Positions 15,511 to 24,600 of a stretch of DNA of 41,684 nucleotides are shown piece after piece. Both the position numbers and the translations under genes were made by a program. Under the pieces are notes generated by a model. It searched no databases. It saw only the letters and a program-made list of their open reading frames with translations, and was not told the origin of the DNA. The stretch is from Gallionella sp. (GTDB lineage: Bacteria > Pseudomonadota > Gammaproteobacteria > Burkholderiales > Gallionellaceae), in assembly GCA_028714895.1 (NCBI GenBank), contig JAQTLM010000007.1, positions 1 to 41,684 of the forward strand, read 5' to 3'. Each line of letters opens with the position of its first letter. Position 1 is the stretch's first letter.

Positions 15511-18500
15511 ATGCCTAACTTCATTTCTGAAGATCAGATCGAGCAGGCGCTGGTGCAGAAGCTCCAGTATCTGCACGGTTTCGATGCGCTCGACTGTTAT
15601 ACGGCGGATCAGGATGACTTGAACGATGGCTCGGGCCGCGCCAACAAGCGCAATGTGATTCTGGTGGATAGGGTACGGGAAGCGGCAATTCGCCTGAACC
15701 CGGACATCCCAGCAACAGCCATTGAAGATGCGCTGGATAAGTTGCTCGACCGGCGGCAGGCGATGACGCTGATCACTGCGAACCGGGAAATCTACGGCCT
15801 GTTGCGCGATGGCATTCCGGTGGAATTCGACAACGCGCAGGGCGTGCGGCAGCGGGAGCAAGTGCGGCTGCTGGATTTCAACCCGGCGACTCAAGATAAC
15901 AACCGCTACCTGGCCGTCACCCAGCTTTGGATCAAGGGCGAGCGCGGCTTCCGCCGTCCGGATGTGCTGCTCTACGTCAACGGCATTCCGCTGGTGTTCA
16001 TCGAGCTGAAAAACTCGAACGTGAAATTGCGCAACGCCTACGACGATAACCTGACGACTTACAAGGCGGAGATTCCGCAGCTATTTCTGACCAATGTCTT
16101 TTGTGTGCTGTCCAACGCCATCGAGACCAAGGTGGGCAGCATCACGTCGGAGTGGGAGCATTTCTTCAACTGGCTGCGCGCGGATGACGAGAAGGAAAAA
16201 ATCGATCGTGCCGCGATCCGCGAGCAGGGTATCAGCTTGGAAGGCGTGATCGAAGGTCTGCTGCCAAGGCAGAGACTGCTGGACTACGTGGAGAATTTCA
16301 TTCTCTACTACAAGGATAGTTCGAAGATCATCGCGCAGAATCACCAGTTCATCGGCGTGAACCGGGCGTATGACGCCTTCCTCAGGCGCGAGGAGCTGGC
16401 GGGCAAGCTGGGTGTGTTCTGGCACACGCAAGGCTCTGGCAAGAGCTTCTCGATGATTTTTTATGCGCGCAAAATCTTCCGCAAACAGACCGGCAATTTT
16501 ACCTTTGTGGTGGTGACCGACCGCGACGATCTGGACGGGCAGATTTATCGCAACTTCCTGAACACCCGCACGGTCAGCGAGGCCGAAGCCGCGCAGCCCA
16601 AGAACAGCGAGGAGATGCGCAAATTCCTCGGGCAGAACAAGCGGCTGGTGTTCACCCTGATCCAAAAATTCCGCTGGGACAAAGGCCGCGAGTATCCCGA
16701 GCTTTCTGCACGCCGCGACATCATCGTGATCGTGGACGAGGCGCACCGCACGCAATACAAGTCATTGGCGGAGAACATGCGCAAGGGGCTGCCCAGGGCG
16801 AACTATCTGGCGTTCACCGGTACGCCGCTGCTGGGACGCGAGCGCAAGACCAATGCGTGGTTCGGCGGTTACGTTTCGGAATACAACTTTCAGCAGTCCA
16901 TGGATGACGGCGCGACGGTGCCGCTGTTTTACGAGAAGCGCGTGCCGGAGGTGAGGAACCAGAACGAAAACCTGAGCGCGGAATTCTACGAGCTGCTGGA
17001 GGACGAGAACCTTGACGAGGCGCAGCAGGCCAAGCTGGAGAAGAAATTTGCCTCCGAGCTGGAGGTCATCACACGCGATGACAGGCTGGACAAGATCGCG
17101 CAGGACATCGTGTACCACTTTCCCCGGCGCGGCTATCTGGGTAAGGGGCTTGTGGTGGCGGTGGACAAATACACCGCCGTGAAGATGTGCGACAAGGTGC
17201 AAGACCTGTGGAAGAAGGAGATCAGGAGGCTGAAAGGCATCATCGGCCAGACCGCCAATGAGATCGAGAAGCGGCGGCTGGGCCAGATTGTGGATTACAT
17301 GCGCTCGGTGGAGATGGCGGTGGTCATCAGCGAGGATGGCGACGAGGAGAAGAAGTTCACCGACCGGGGGCTGGACATCAAGCCGCACCGCGCGCGCATC
17401 AACAAGCTGGACGAGCACGGCCACGACATCGAATACAACTTCAAAGATGAGAGTGATCCGCTGCAACTGGTGTTTGTGTGCGCGATGTGGCTGACGGGAT
17501 TCGATGCGCCCACGCTTTCGACGCTGTACCTCGACAAGCCGATGCAGGGACATACGTTGATGCAGGCCATCGCGCGCGCCAACCGCGTGACCTCGTGGAA
17601 GATCAACGGGGTGGAGAAGTGCAACGGCGAGATCGTGGATTACTACAACGTGTTCCGTAACATGAAGCAGGCGCTGAAGGATTATGCGCAGGGACGGAAC
17701 GAGGAAGATGAAGCGCCGGTGCGCGAGAAGGTGGAGCTGTTTAAGCTGCTGGACGATGCCATCGAACAGGGGCTGACGTTCTGCCAAGAGAAGGAAGTGC
17801 CGCTGCGAGAGGTGTTGGGTGGCAACGATGTATTCGAGAAGCTGGGCAGGTTCAACGTTTTCGCCAACACCCTGCTGGCGAACGACGAGTGGCGCAAGTC
17901 GTTCAACGTTTACGAGAACACCATTACTTCGCTGTATGAAGCTTGCAAGCCGGATGTGCTCGGGCGCGGCAAGGCGCGCGAGGTGGCGGTGTTTCAGTAT
18001 TTGCGCGGCGTGATAGACAGCCTGATCGAACAGAAGGACATCGAGGCTATCAGTCTGAAGATAGCGGAGCTGCTGGACGAGAGCGTGGTCGTGAACGAAG
18101 CCGAGGCCTTCAAGGCGCGGCAGCACAGCGCGGAATACCAGATCATCCAGAAAGGCAAGGTCTGGGACTTGAGCAAGATCAACTTCGACAAGCTGCATGA
18201 GGAATTCAAGAAGGCGACCTACAAGAACATCGAGATCGCCGATCTGCGCGCTTTCCTGCAACACAAGCTGGAACTGATGCTGCAACAGAACGCGACGCGC
18301 ACCGACTTTGCGCAGCGCTTGCAAGCGATTATTGATGCTTACAACTCTGGCAGCACTTCGACTGAAAATTCTTTTGATGAGTTAGTGAAATATGCAGAAG
18401 CATTGCATGCTGAAGCGGAACGCCATATTCGTGAGGGACTGTCGGAAGATGAACTGGAGATTTTCGACCTGCTGAGGAAGGACAAGATGACGCAGGAAGA

Positions 18501-18747
18501 AACGCAAAAAGTGAAGCTCGCGGCGAAGTCATTGCTGAAGCGCCTGAAGGAAGAGCAACCCAGGGTGCTGGTGCAGGATTGGTATAAAGATACCCAAACC
18601 AAGGAGCGGGTGCGTTCGGCGGTTGCTGAGGTGCTGGATAAGAACCTGCCGGAAACTTATGACCGCGCGCTGTTCAGTGAGAAATGCGACAACGTGTATC
18701 ACCTGATGCTCGACTATGCGAGCCACGGCAGGAAGTGGGCGGCTTAA
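15511..18747 (+). CDS. hsdR: type I restriction endonuclease subunit HsdR
   Basis: Motor and nuclease subunit of the type I enzyme: it translocates DNA with ATP and cuts at a distance from unmethylated sites. The 1078 residues carry the N-terminal PD-(D/E)xK nuclease (RRPDVLLYVNG with Asp151; VFIELKNS with Glu165 and Lys167). The SF2 helicase motor follows: Walker A TQGSGKS (Lys311), the DEAH box VDEAHRTQ (Asp409), FTGTPLLG, and the late motif QAIARANRV. The C-terminal 250 residues are the helical HsdM-binding part. All key residues are present, so it should be active. The ATG at 15511 has no good Shine-Dalgarno. G+C is high, as in hsdM and unlike the two inserted genes. Confidence 0.95.
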   Translation: MPNFISEDQIEQALVQKLQYLHGFDALDCYTADQDDLNDGSGRANKRNVILVDRVREAAIRLNPDIPATAIEDALDKLLDRRQAMTLITANREIYGLLRDGIPVEFDNAQGVRQREQVRLLDFNPATQDNNRYLAVTQLWIKGERGFRRPDVLLYVNGIPLVFIELKNSNVKLRNAYDDNLTTYKAEIPQLFLTNVFCVLSNAIETKVGSITSEWEHFFNWLRADDEKEKIDRAAIREQGISLEGVIEGLLPRQRLLDYVENFILYYKDSSKIIAQNHQFIGVNRAYDAFLRREELAGKLGVFWHTQGSGKSFSMIFYARKIFRKQTGNFTFVVVTDRDDLDGQIYRNFLNTRTVSEAEAAQPKNSEEMRKFLGQNKRLVFTLIQKFRWDKGREYPELSARRDIIVIVDEAHRTQYKSLAENMRKGLPRANYLAFTGTPLLGRERKTNAWFGGYVSEYNFQQSMDDGATVPLFYEKRVPEVRNQNENLSAEFYELLEDENLDEAQQAKLEKKFASELEVITRDDRLDKIAQDIVYHFPRRGYLGKGLVVAVDKYTAVKMCDKVQDLWKKEIRRLKGIIGQTANEIEKRRLGQIVDYMRSVEMAVVISEDGDEEKKFTDRGLDIKPHRARINKLDEHGHDIEYNFKDESDPLQLVFVCAMWLTGFDAPTLSTLYLDKPMQGHTLMQAIARANRVTSWKINGVEKCNGEIVDYYNVFRNMKQALKDYAQGRNEEDEAPVREKVELFKLLDDAIEQGLTFCQEKEVPLREVLGGNDVFEKLGRFNVFANTLLANDEWRKSFNVYENTITSLYEACKPDVLGRGKAREVAVFQYLRGVIDSLIEQKDIEAISLKIAELLDESVVVNEAEAFKARQHSAEYQIIQKGKVWDLSKINFDKLHEEFKKATYKNIEIADLRAFLQHKLELMLQQNATRTDFAQRLQAIIDAYNSGSTSTENSFDELVKYAEALHAEAERHIREGLSEDELEIFDLLRKDKMTQEETQKVKLAAKSLLKRLKEEQPRVLVQDWYKDTQTKERVRSAVAEVLDKNLPETYDRALFSEKCDNVYHLMLDYASHGRKWAA

Positions 18748-18768
18748 TTAATTTCTGGAGATTTAAAG

Positions 18769-20103
18769 ATGGAATGGTCAAAACTGCTTTCAACATCTCG
18801 ACTTGGGCGTACTGATGCGAAACAAAAAGACGTCAGGTCTGAATACCAGCGAGATTATGATCGCATCGTTTATTCCAGTGCATTCCGTCGCCTGCAAGAT
18901 AAAACACAGGTGTTTCCGCTTGCAGAAAGCGACTATGTGCGGACTCGGCTAACTCACAGCATAGAGGTTTCTAGTGTGGGAAGGTCTCTAGGTACATTGA
19001 TTGGCGGATTTGTAATTAATCATGAGAATTTAAATGATGTTCACCCGCAGGAGTTTGGAAATATTGTAGCAGCCGCCTGCTTAGCCCACGATATAGGCAA
19101 CCCACCCCTTGGGCATTCTGGCGAGGAGGCAATAAGTTCTTGGTTTGCTGGTGACGGTAACAAATACTTAAGTGGGCTATCCCAAGAACAAAGCAAAGAT
19201 TTTCTGAAATTTGAGGGTAACGCCCAAGGATTCCGTGTTCTTTCACGTCTGCAAAATGCCATTGACCGAGGTGGGCTACAACTTACATATGCTGTACTGG
19301 GTGCCTATAGTAAATATCCGAGGCGTTCCCACTTGCCTGTATTTGATGATCCAAAGAATAAGAATGTAAGCGAAAAGAAATTTGGTTATGTAGAAGCTGA
19401 CTCAGCGTGGTTTGAGATGGTTGCGAACGAACTTGGGTTAACAAAGAAAATGGAAGGTGCATGGGCTCGGCACCCCTTGGCATTTTTAATGGAAGCAGCA
19501 GATGATATTTGCTACAGAATAATTGATTTGGAGGATGGTCATCGAATTGGCAGGATTTCATTTGAGGAAACAGAAGCACTTTTGAAGCCGGTTGCTCTTG
19601 GCAGTGAGCAAGAAAATTCAGGTAAATCATATTCGCAGATAGATGAAGAAAAAAACAAGGTCGAATATCTGAGGGCTAAAGCGATCAGTAACTTAATCTT
19701 CGAAGCAGTCTCAACCTTCAAGGCTAGTTACGAGAATATTATGGAAGGTAAATTTGAAAATGATTTGATGTCTCAATCAAAATATATTACGCAACTCGAT
19801 GCGATAAAAGCACTATCGAAAAAAAGAATATATGCCTCACCTAACGTGCTTCATATTGAAGCGGCAGGGTTCGAGGTGCTTGGTGGTTTGCTAGAAAAGA
19901 TAGTTCCAGCCTTGGTCGATGTAGGCGAAAATAAAAAAGCCGTAGAAAAGAAAGTGCTTGAGCTAATCCCTCTGCAATTCACCAAGGGAAAAAATAAGTA
20001 TGAGCAGCTTCTAGGAGCGACGGATTTTGTGTCTGGCATGACAGATTCATATGCTGTGACTTTATATCGCAGATTGCGCGGCATAGAATTGCCGAGGGGA
20101 TAA
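18769..20103 (+). CDS. dgt: deoxyguanosine triphosphate triphosphohydrolase-like HD protein
   Basis: HD-domain dNTP triphosphohydrolase. Dgt enzymes cut dGTP to deoxyguanosine and triphosphate, and some act in phage defence by draining the dNTP pool. The 444 residues show the family motifs: YSSAFRRLQDKTQVFPL, TRLTHSIEVSSVGRSL (His63), AHDIGNPPLGHSGE (His107, Asp108) and EAADDICYRIIDLEDG (metal Asp245 or 246). It lies 21 nt after hsdR with SD CTGGAG, in the same operon. It is more A+T-rich than hsdR, so it probably has a different origin. It might be a house-keeping dgt copy, but its place at the end of a defence operon favours an antiviral role. Confidence 0.85.
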   Translation: MEWSKLLSTSRLGRTDAKQKDVRSEYQRDYDRIVYSSAFRRLQDKTQVFPLAESDYVRTRLTHSIEVSSVGRSLGTLIGGFVINHENLNDVHPQEFGNIVAAACLAHDIGNPPLGHSGEEAISSWFAGDGNKYLSGLSQEQSKDFLKFEGNAQGFRVLSRLQNAIDRGGLQLTYAVLGAYSKYPRRSHLPVFDDPKNKNVSEKKFGYVEADSAWFEMVANELGLTKKMEGAWARHPLAFLMEAADDICYRIIDLEDGHRIGRISFEETEALLKPVALGSEQENSGKSYSQIDEEKNKVEYLRAKAISNLIFEAVSTFKASYENIMEGKFENDLMSQSKYITQLDAIKALSKKRIYASPNVLHIEAAGFEVLGGLLEKIVPALVDVGENKKAVEKKVLELIPLQFTKGKNKYEQLLGATDFVSGMTDSYAVTLYRRLRGIELPRG

Positions 20104-20200
20104 TAGCGTGACGGCTGATCTAGCTTCAGCAACAACCTTCCCAATAGCAGACATTCCACCCACTCTGAACCTGAGCTTTTGTGTGCGTCCGCAAAGGCCG

Positions 20201-20229
20201 AGAAAAGGACAGATGGCCTTTTCTGCCTT
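20201..20229 (+). terminator. terminator candidate of the restriction operon
   Basis: AGAAAAGG (20201-20208) / CCTTTTCT (20217-20224), an 8-bp stem with an 8-nt loop. An alternative pairing AAAGGCC / GGCCTTT overlaps it. It lies about 100 nt after the dGTPase stop. The T-run lies inside the stem rather than after it. Confidence 0.5.
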
Positions 20230-20277
20230 CATGGCCGTCACAACCCATGCCTTCTCCTGCGCGCTAAGCTGCCTCCA

Positions 20278-20331
20278 AAATCAATAAATTGTTGATTTGT
20301 ACGTCGGGCTACCCCACCATTCGCATGCGAA
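20278..20331. other. palindrome pair in the gap before the DUF4145 gene
   Basis: The 348-bp gap 20104-20451 has no gene. Besides the terminator candidate it holds the stem AAATCAA (20278-20284) / TTGATTT (20292-20298) and a perfect 12-bp palindrome TTCGCATGCGAA (20320-20331). These may be remnants of a small mobile element or junction DNA between two cargo modules. Confidence 0.4.
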
Positions 20332-20451
20332 GGTGCCCCCAGCTCGACGGATCCAAATATGTTCTGGATGTGAATTATTTGATAAACCGGTAGAGCTGCT
20401 GTACGACGATGGTTCGGGCGTGGGCATAATTCATCATGAGGAATAAGCAAA

Positions 20452-21492
20452 ATGCAATTTATAGTCCCCCATGTCGATGGGGTAAAAGAGTCATTGGGTG
20501 AAGATGCCATACAAACATTGTCACTTGTCTTTGATAATTCAAGTGGCATGCCTCCACTCACGCCTAGTACGCGCTTCCGAGCTGACCATCCAGAGCTAAT
20601 GGATAGGTTAGATAGATTAGGGGGGGATGGATTCCTATTGAAGCGGGACGATAGGCATACCTGGTATAGAGTATCTGGTTTTGCATTGCCATTAATTGAT
20701 TCACCCCGTGCAGCTCAGTTACTAGAATGCATGGGTACTGCATATGAACATTTGAAGGATTACTACAAGGGGCATCTTAGAGAGCCACTTTCAGTTCGCG
20801 AGCTTATAAAATTCTCAGGATCAAACTGTGAACTTGCGCAGGAAGCACTCTGCTACATGTACGACGTCAGCGGATGGAGCGCCGGCTCAAGCCAAAATTT
20901 TCCGGTTGATTCTGATAGTACCGTTACCATCGACGAACAGGTTCTTATTCACAGTTCATTTGGGGACTTGCTGGCACAAGTTTACGAATGGAACTATGTA
21001 AATCCAAAACATAAGGCAACCGCAGCAAGCAACTGGCTAACTCAGATTCCTGGGTACCAGTCTCATGGATTTTTCAATGGCACAACCACATCCAATTATC
21101 CAGAATGGTATGAAGAACTGGATGACACAAAGAAAGCTTTACTTAATGAAATAGACCTCAATCTGCGCAATAATCTTTCTGCTCTGCCGATGATGGGTTT
21201 GCGCGCTTTGTTGGAAAGTGTGATGGTTGAGCAAGTTGGCGATGACGGCGGGTTCGAAGCAAAACTTAGGCTGTTTGAAAAAAACGGTTACGTCACATCG
21301 CAGCATGCAGATATCATTAGGAAGGTTCTTGATGCAGGGCATGCATCGATGCACCGAACATATTTTCCTAGTGTTGGTGATCTCGACACTTGTGTGGACG
21401 TGGTAAAGCACCTTCTGCATGGTGTATATGTTCTACATCCAAAAGTACAGGGTTTAGTGGTTAATACGCCCCCGAGGCAAAAATCACGATAA
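20452..21492 (+). CDS. DUF4145-like domain protein
   Basis: A 346-residue soluble protein. The C-terminal 100 residues (NLSALPMMGLRALLESVMVEQ ... LFEKNGYVT ... IRKVLDAGHASMHR) match the pattern of DUF4145, a helical domain common beside or fused to restriction and other defence proteins. DUF4145 itself has no proven activity. The N-terminal 200 residues (for example VFDNSSGMPPLTPSTRFRAD and WNYVNPKHKATAASNWLTQIPGYQSHGFF) are not known to me. SD GAGGAAT is 8 nt before the ATG. It lies 169 bp ahead of the large nuclease gene in the same direction; it may be that protein's partner or a separate unit. Confidence 0.65.
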   Translation: MQFIVPHVDGVKESLGEDAIQTLSLVFDNSSGMPPLTPSTRFRADHPELMDRLDRLGGDGFLLKRDDRHTWYRVSGFALPLIDSPRAAQLLECMGTAYEHLKDYYKGHLREPLSVRELIKFSGSNCELAQEALCYMYDVSGWSAGSSQNFPVDSDSTVTIDEQVLIHSSFGDLLAQVYEWNYVNPKHKATAASNWLTQIPGYQSHGFFNGTTTSNYPEWYEELDDTKKALLNEIDLNLRNNLSALPMMGLRALLESVMVEQVGDDGGFEAKLRLFEKNGYVTSQHADIIRKVLDAGHASMHRTYFPSVGDLDTCVDVVKHLLHGVYVLHPKVQGLVVNTPPRQKSR

Positions 21493-21600
21493 TTATCGTG
21501 AGATGGCGATAACATCAAATCTGAGATCGAAAAGGCTGAAAGAACAATTTTCATTTGGCTGCTGTTCGGCCATTTCTGACATCCGGAGGAGATGTTGATA

Positions 21601-21648
21601 ATGTTCGCTTTACACAAAGTATCGGACACGCTCAAACCTAAATCCTAG
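21601..21648 (+). CDS. 15-codon leader frame ahead of the large nuclease gene, speculative
   Basis: MFALHKVSDTLKPKS and a stop. GGAGGA lies about 10 nt upstream of its ATG. Its TAG stop overlaps the AGAGGAGG ribosome site of the next gene, as expected for translational coupling. A second in-frame ATG lies at 21592. It is short enough to be chance. Confidence 0.3.
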   Translation: MFALHKVSDTLKPKS

Positions 21649-21661
21649 AGGAGGCATTTCA

Positions 21662-24600
21662 TTGCACACCATCGCCTTTGAAATCCAGAAGCCGAAGAAC
21701 GAGCAAGATTTCGAGCTGATGTGCAAACGCATATACGGGGCAGTGTTTCGTGATTCACTTCCAAAGACAAACGGAAGGAGAGGTCAGCCCCAATGGGGCG
21801 TCGATGTCTTTGTGGAAGACAATGTTGCTGGCGGACGCATCGGAATTCAATGCAAAAAATATTGCCAGACAAAACTGACGTTCAAGCACGTCACGGATGA
21901 AGTTGCCGAGGCGGACAAGAAGAAGCTGCCAATCAAGCTGCTGTTAGTCGCCACGACATCCCAAAGCGATTCAATGCTGCTTTCCCAGGTAATGAAGCTT
22001 TCTGACGACAGGAAGTTAAAGGGACTCTTCGAGGTAGGGGTGGAGTTCTGGGAGGAGATTGAATCACACATCGCCGGCCATCCAGTTCTACAAGATAGCT
22101 ATGCTCCGCATTCCTCCGGTGCTGCCTTTTACCGGCAAGAACGGGGTATGGAGGTTCTGACTACAATCACTACGGAAGTGCGCGAAACGGTTGCGTCGCT
22201 ACAATCATCGTTGCCTTCCGCGCGGGAAGATTCGTCAAATAAGATAATCAGTGCGCAGCTGGATAGGACAAACGATTTCATAAAGGCCGGACGTTACAGG
22301 TCCGCTTTGGCGCATGTAGACAGCATCGGCAAAGACCTCAAACCATTCGACGAGCACCAGAAAGCTAGGTGGTATTTGCAACGGGGGCTCTGCCTGTGGT
22401 TCTCTAGGGATAGTGTCGACGAGGCCGCTGAGCTCTTCTTGAAAGCGGCGGAAATCTTCCCTGATGACGAGAAGATGGTGGCGGCTAAAGTTCGCGGGCT
22501 CATGCTCAAGAAATGTATGCCAGAGGCAATCGAAGCAGGGAAAGCCGCTGTGGAGAGGTTTCCGACTTCCATTCAAGTCTGGCTTGCCTACGCCAATGCA
22601 AGAATGGCCTCAGGAGAAAGAATCCGCCTGCAAGATATTCCCGCAGCCTTTCGAGACGAGCCAGATGCACTGCAATTCGCAGCCATTTCTGCCCGCGAGA
22701 GCGGCGATGTGGCTGCGGCAGCATATCTGGCAGAGAGGGCCGTCGAAAAACCATTGGCTTCTTTTTTTACACGCTCGACGTTTCTGCGATTTGCCTTGGA
22801 GGATTGCATCCGCGACCCCATCCTCGCTCAGTTCAGACTTATTCCCGCAAGCAAGCTCGCTCGCCTGCAAAAGGCGACTGAATCCTTCGTGCCTCGCAAA
22901 GACTTGCTATGGGATATCGAGTCCGATGTGGTTGCCGAGGATGCAGTTCACCTTGGATTTGCTTATTTGCTTCTGGAGAACCTCGGCGTTGCGTTGGATG
23001 TCGTCAGAGAAGGCAAAGCTGCTCAAATCGAGACTGGGGAGCTGCTGCGCGTTGAAATGCAAGTCTTGGGGATGCTAGGAAAGGAAGACGAAGCACTCTC
23101 CATAGCCGCCGCTTGCCTGAACAAGTTTTCGCCTGAGTCGATGGTCATCGCTGGCGAGATGGCGGCTAACTTGGCTGATCCTGAATTGGTTCTAAAGATC
23201 GGAGATGCCGCGAAAGAGAGATTTCCGGACAATTTGTTTGCAGCCAATTACCTCACTGCATTGCGATGGAGCGCGCTAGCGAAAGCCAAGCGCCGGGACG
23301 AGGTTTTGGCAGAGATTGGCCAAGCTCGGGCCGCCATGGATGCTAACTTGATCCTACGATGCACGGCGGCAAGGATTTACAGGTGGGCGGGTATGCTCAT
23401 AGAAGCGGCTGACGAGGTGACGGCGGTCACCAGTCTTGTTGTCCCAGAGACATCCTCTGCTGACAGGCTCCATGTGGCCGACCTCTTGTTCAATTTTGAA
23501 AACTGGAACGCTGCTGCGGCCCTTTACGAAGGGCTGATCTCCGGTGCTGGCAACGGCCCATCCGAACTGCATGCGCGCCTTTTGGAATGCCATGCGGAGG
23601 CCGGCAACAGAGCCAAGGCTCATGCACTGTTGAGGCAGATGCCTGCAGGCTGGGCTGAGCACGATGGGACGAGGATGGCTGCAATCAACCTCGGGAGTAA
23701 GGTCGGTGACTGGGCATTCCTGCTGCCACTCGCTCGCAAGAGCGTCGAGAAGCACCCGAAAGAGGCGGGCCCATGGGTGTTCCTACTGCAAGTGTTACTC
23801 AGGACAGCGGAGCCGGAGGCTTTCTTGCAGGAGCTTAGGGCGGTGCCGGTGGATATGGCGGGTTCCATAAGGGATATAACTGTACTCGGGTCGATGGAAC
23901 TCAGATATGGCGAAGGTTGGCGTGGAATTGCGAGGCTATACAAACTTGTTCGTGAGTATCAATGCGCCCCAGAGGCATTGGCTGCCTACTTAATTACATT
24001 CCTGACGAGTAAGCTTCCGCTGGAGGCGGCAGGGGAGGTCTCTGCTGGAACTTTCGTGGAGTTTGAAGATAGCGAAACCGGAGAGAGAGAGGGCATTTGC
24101 ATTGATCCATCTGAGGCTGGAGTTCTTCCTAGGGCAGATGGTTTCTTTTCGGCCTGCGATACTAAAGTCGCTGCATTTATGGGGACGCGGACCGGTCTGG
24201 AAATCGCTCTGTCGATGGCGGCCGGAGGAGAGCGCAAGGTGAGAGTTGTATCTGTTTGCTCCGCATACCAGCATTTGGCGGCCATTGCTCAAGAGAGAGC
24301 TAAACGATTTCAAGGACTCCCCCATCTCAGGTTGGTGTCGTTGGGGCAGACGGGAGATCCAGAAAAAGACCTCGCCAAGATGTATGAGATGTTGAAACTG
24401 TCGAGCGAGGCGAACGCCCGATTTATCGATGCATACGAGGGCGGCCTAACTCTTTCATTGCTTGCCAAAGCCATGGGGCGCTCTGTTATTGATATTTGCC
24501 TCGGATGGCAATCAAACGGGCCGCCATTGTTTGTCGGAGCGGGTTTGCATTCCGAGCGCGACGAAGCCATGGCATTGCTTGCGCAAAAAGATTTAGTAGT

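Noticed and set aside
16762..18324. 520-codon open frame on the - strand inside hsdR
   Set aside because: Antisense shadow caused by high G+C and codon bias of hsdR; no ribosome site and no recognisable domain.
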